From Planctomycetota bacterium (GTDB taxonomy: Bacteria; Planctomycetota; Brocadiia; Brocadiales; Brocadiaceae), in the NCBI GenBank assembly GCA_023261445.1, contig JAHFOX010000004.1, forward strand, positions 1 to 38,286: a stretch of DNA of 38,286 nt, written 5' to 3'. The notes beneath the pieces were generated by a model. That model did no database searches and was not told the origin of the DNA. It was given only the letters and a program-made list of their open reading frames with translations. Shown in pieces: positions 36,714 through 38,286 of this stretch. How positions within the stretch are numbered: position 1 is the stretch's first letter; each line of letters opens with the position of its first letter. Made by a program: the position numbers and the translations under genes.

Positions 36714-36742
36714 ATTCAAACAAAAAAGGCGAAGACAGTCAA
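36714..36742 (-). promoter_or_regulatory. Weak candidate promoter for grx-rnfEA-ilvNC
   Basis: Reading the - strand, TTGACT (36742-36737), a 17-nt spacer and TTGAAT (36719-36714) precede the glutaredoxin ATG by about 45 nt. The -10 box is only 4/6. Confidence 0.3.
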
Positions 36743-36854
36743 TGAAAAAAGCCTAATGTTATTCTTTTGACTTGATTTTTACGTTCTGCTAAAATCACGA
36801 AGCGAAGAAGGCAGACCGCAGAACATGCGGAGAATAATTGGGTTTTGAATACTG

Positions 36855-36884
36855 TAGGAGGGTGAACTGCCGTTCGCCCTCCTA
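36855..36884. repeat. GC-richer hairpin in the grx-purH intergenic region
   Basis: TAGGAGGGTGAAC and GTTCGCCCTCCTA pair over 13 positions with one G-T pair around a TGCC loop. A smaller CCGCA/TGCGG hairpin lies about 35 nt before it. No gene ends nearby on the + strand, so this looks like an interspersed palindrome rather than a terminator. Confidence 0.5.
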
Positions 36885-36915
36885 ATTTAATGTTCAGGAA
36901 TTTCAAAACGCCCTC

Positions 36916-36997
36916 TTTGTCATTCCCATGAAAATGGGAATCCATAAGAAAAATAAATAAAGAACTGGATTCCAGCTTTCGCGGGAATGACAGAAAA
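36916..36997. repeat. ATTCCC-N8-GGGAAT palindromic element
   Basis: GTCATTCCC...GGGAATCCA on the left is mirrored by TGGATTCCAG...GGGAATGAC on the right, with about 20 AT-rich bases between. The left arm is itself a perfect ATTCCCAT-GAAA-ATGGGAAT hairpin, the pattern of dRS3-like repeats seen in other bacteria. The right arm is partly decayed. The ORF-track entry 36739-37026 is an artefact over this element. Confidence 0.7.
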
Positions 36998-37007
36998 AGG
37001 TAAAGTC

Positions 37008-37034
37008 GTTTTGTTTTGCATTGCAAAACAAAAC
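37008..37034. repeat. Perfect 13-bp palindrome
   Basis: GTTTTGTTTTGCA is followed after one base by TGCAAAACAAAAC. It lies 11 nt after the ATTCCC element and could be part of the same inserted block. Confidence 0.55.
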
Positions 37035-37070
37035 CTAATTTAAATGTATAGTAATTTCAAAGCAACTTAA

Positions 37071-37159
37071 ACCCACTAAATACGCGAAAAACACAAAAGA
37101 GTATAATTTCTGGACTTGATTAAAAAAAGTTTTGTAACTTTTCGTGGTATTTCGTGGGT
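37071..37159. repeat. CACGAAATAC-type inverted repeat
   Basis: ACCCACTAAATACGCGAAAA (37071-37090) faces TTTTCGTGGTATTTCGTGGGT (37139-37159) with about 17 of 20 positions pairing, around a 48-nt AT-rich middle. The 586-nt gap between grx and purH (36679-37264) is largely made of such elements; no gene is visible in it. Confidence 0.6.
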
Positions 37160-37264
37160 AGTCGTTAAAGTTGACGAAGGGTTTATCACAAGAGTTTTTG
37201 AGTATTTTTTCTGTAGGATCTATGGGGTCAGGTTTTGTTAGTATGAAATAATGAGGAGTGAAAG

Positions 37265-38286
37265 ATGGCAAGATTAGAAAGGGCTCTTATCAGTGTTTCA
37301 GATAAGACAGGCATTGTTGAATTTGCAAGGGAGTTGCAACATTTGGGGGTTGAGATTGTTTCTACGGGCGGCACTTCCAAGTTGCTAAAAGAGAATGGTA
37401 TTCGAGTGGTTGAAATATCAGAGCATACGGGGTTTCCTGAAATTATGGACGGTCGTGTGAAGACCTTGCATCCAAAGGTGCACGGGGGATTGTTAGCTTT
37501 AAGGGACAACGAAACCCACAAAAAACAAATGAAAGAACTGGGGATTAAACCCATTGATATGGTCGTTGTTAACCTATATCCATTTGAAAAGACGATTGCT
37601 AAAAAAGGTGTAAGCATGGAGGAGGCAATTGAAAATATAGATATTGGCGGGCCTTCTATGATTCGTTCTGCTTCCAAAAATTACAGGCATGTGATTGTGG
37701 TTGTAAATCCCAAGCGTTATGAGTTTATTATCGAAGAACTCAAGGCAAACCGAAATGACATTTCCGAGAAGATGCGTTTTGAGCTTGCTATTGAGGCATT
37801 CAGGACGACAGGCCGCTATGACAGAATTATTGCCAATTATTTCGACAGTCTGGATAAAGAGAAAAGGGGTTATCCAACGGCGCTATCGCTTGATTATATC
37901 AAGCGTCAATCCCTGCGCTACGGCGAGAATCCGCATCAGACGGCAGCGTTCTATGTGGAGGAAAATGTCCAGGAACCTTGTGTGTCAAACGCGCAGCAAT
38001 TGCACGGCAAGGGGCTTTCGTATAACAATATTATAGACCTTAACGCCGCTCTGGAATTGGTAAAGGAATTTGAGAAACCTTCTGCCATTGTTATAAAACA
38101 TACAAACCCCTGCGGTGCGTCATCAGCGGGTACTCTGGCTGATGCCTTTAAAAAAGCGTATAACAGCGACCCTGTTTCTGCATTTGGATGTATACTGGGG
38201 TTAAACAAGATTGTTAACACCTCAACGGCTGAGGCTATTACTGAACCGGGTCACTTTGTTGAGGCGATTATTGCGCCGGAGTATGA
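37265..38286 (+). CDS. purH: Bifunctional AICAR formyltransferase / IMP cyclohydrolase, 5' part
   Basis: The frame is open from ATG 37265 to the window edge (340 complete codons of a protein normally near 510-530), so the ORF track omits it. It begins MARLERALISVSDKTGIVEF. The IMP cyclohydrolase domain shows 'STGGTSKLLKENGI', 'GRVKTLHPKVHGGLL', 'VNLYPFEKT' and 'IDIGGPSMIRSASKN'. The formyltransferase domain starts at about residue 200 with 'LRYGENPHQTAAFY' and 'IVIKHTNPCGASSA' (the catalytic Lys-His). PurH performs the last two steps of IMP synthesis. GAGGAG 6 nt upstream supports the start. The 37228-37677 ORF on the - strand is its shadow. Confidence 0.95.
   Translation, partial: MARLERALISVSDKTGIVEFARELQHLGVEIVSTGGTSKLLKENGIRVVEISEHTGFPEIMDGRVKTLHPKVHGGLLALRDNETHKKQMKELGIKPIDMVVVNLYPFEKTIAKKGVSMEEAIENIDIGGPSMIRSASKNYRHVIVVVNPKRYEFIIEELKANRNDISEKMRFELAIEAFRTTGRYDRIIANYFDSLDKEKRGYPTALSLDYIKRQSLRYGENPHQTAAFYVEENVQEPCVSNAQQLHGKGLSYNNIIDLNAALELVKEFEKPSAIVIKHTNPCGASSAGTLADAFKKAYNSDPVSAFGCILGLNKIVNTSTAEAITEPGHFVEAIIAPEY

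Noticed and set aside
36739-37271. Two ORFs on the - strand (95 and 78 aa)
   Set aside because: They run through inverted repeats, have no ribosome site or recognisable domain, and their translations consist of repeat-derived residues.
37228-37677. 149-aa ORF on the - strand
   Set aside because: It is the shadow of purH, which is clearly the coding frame.

Overview
This 38.3 kb window is AT-rich bacterial chromosome, ending in partial genes on both sides. The gene content is Gram-negative-like: an Mla lipid-transport locus, outer-membrane and periplasmic proteins, and an O-antigen/exopolysaccharide locus. TPR proteins are abundant, and there is an Amt-family ammonium transporter, an Rnf gene pair and secreted M6 metalloproteases. 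This mix fits a Planctomycetota lineage, plausibly an anammox-type (Brocadiales) bacterium. That assignment is an inference from gene content and composition; the window holds no rRNA or other marker that proves it.

Region 1 (1-12.9 kb) is a surface-polysaccharide locus of two converging blocks. The + strand block has the C-terminus of a Wzx-like flippase, then three paralogous alkaline-phosphatase-superfamily phosphodiesterases with a GT4 glycosyltransferase between the first and second. The - strand block, in transcription order, has an O-antigen ligase/polymerase, a GT4 glycosyltransferase, a B12-binding-type radical SAM enzyme, a membrane-anchored GT2 glycosyltransferase and a secreted clan-A-like glycoside hydrolase. 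Together they could build, export, polymerise, modify and trim one glycan.

Region 2 (13-17 kb) is a compact + strand operon for phospholipid trafficking between membranes: mlaE, mlaF, mlaD, mlaC and an mlaA with a long repetitive linker. No mlaB is present. It ends with two hairpins.

Region 3 (17.2-24.2 kb) has a site-2-type membrane metalloprotease and the tRNA 2-thiouridylase mnmA on +, then an ammonium transporter followed directly by a 575-residue TPR protein on -, and a secreted 516-residue protein of unknown function on -.

Region 4 (24.5-33.4 kb) has a small secreted protein and two tandem paralogous secreted M6-type metalloproteases on +, a CoA-disulfide-reductase-like flavoprotein fused to a rhodanese domain on -, a TMTC-like multi-spanning membrane protein with C-terminal TPRs on -, then a TPR lipoprotein-like gene and a small membrane protein on +.

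Region 5 (33.5-38.3 kb) is a - strand run of grx-like, rnfE, rnfA, ilvN and ilvC, an unusual joining of two membrane subunits of the Rnf ion-pumping complex with branched-chain amino-acid biosynthesis. A 0.6 kb intergenic stretch crowded with inverted repeats follows, then the 5' part of purH on +. The ORF track misses purH because it runs off the window. I saw no tRNA, rRNA, CRISPR array, transposase or phage gene.
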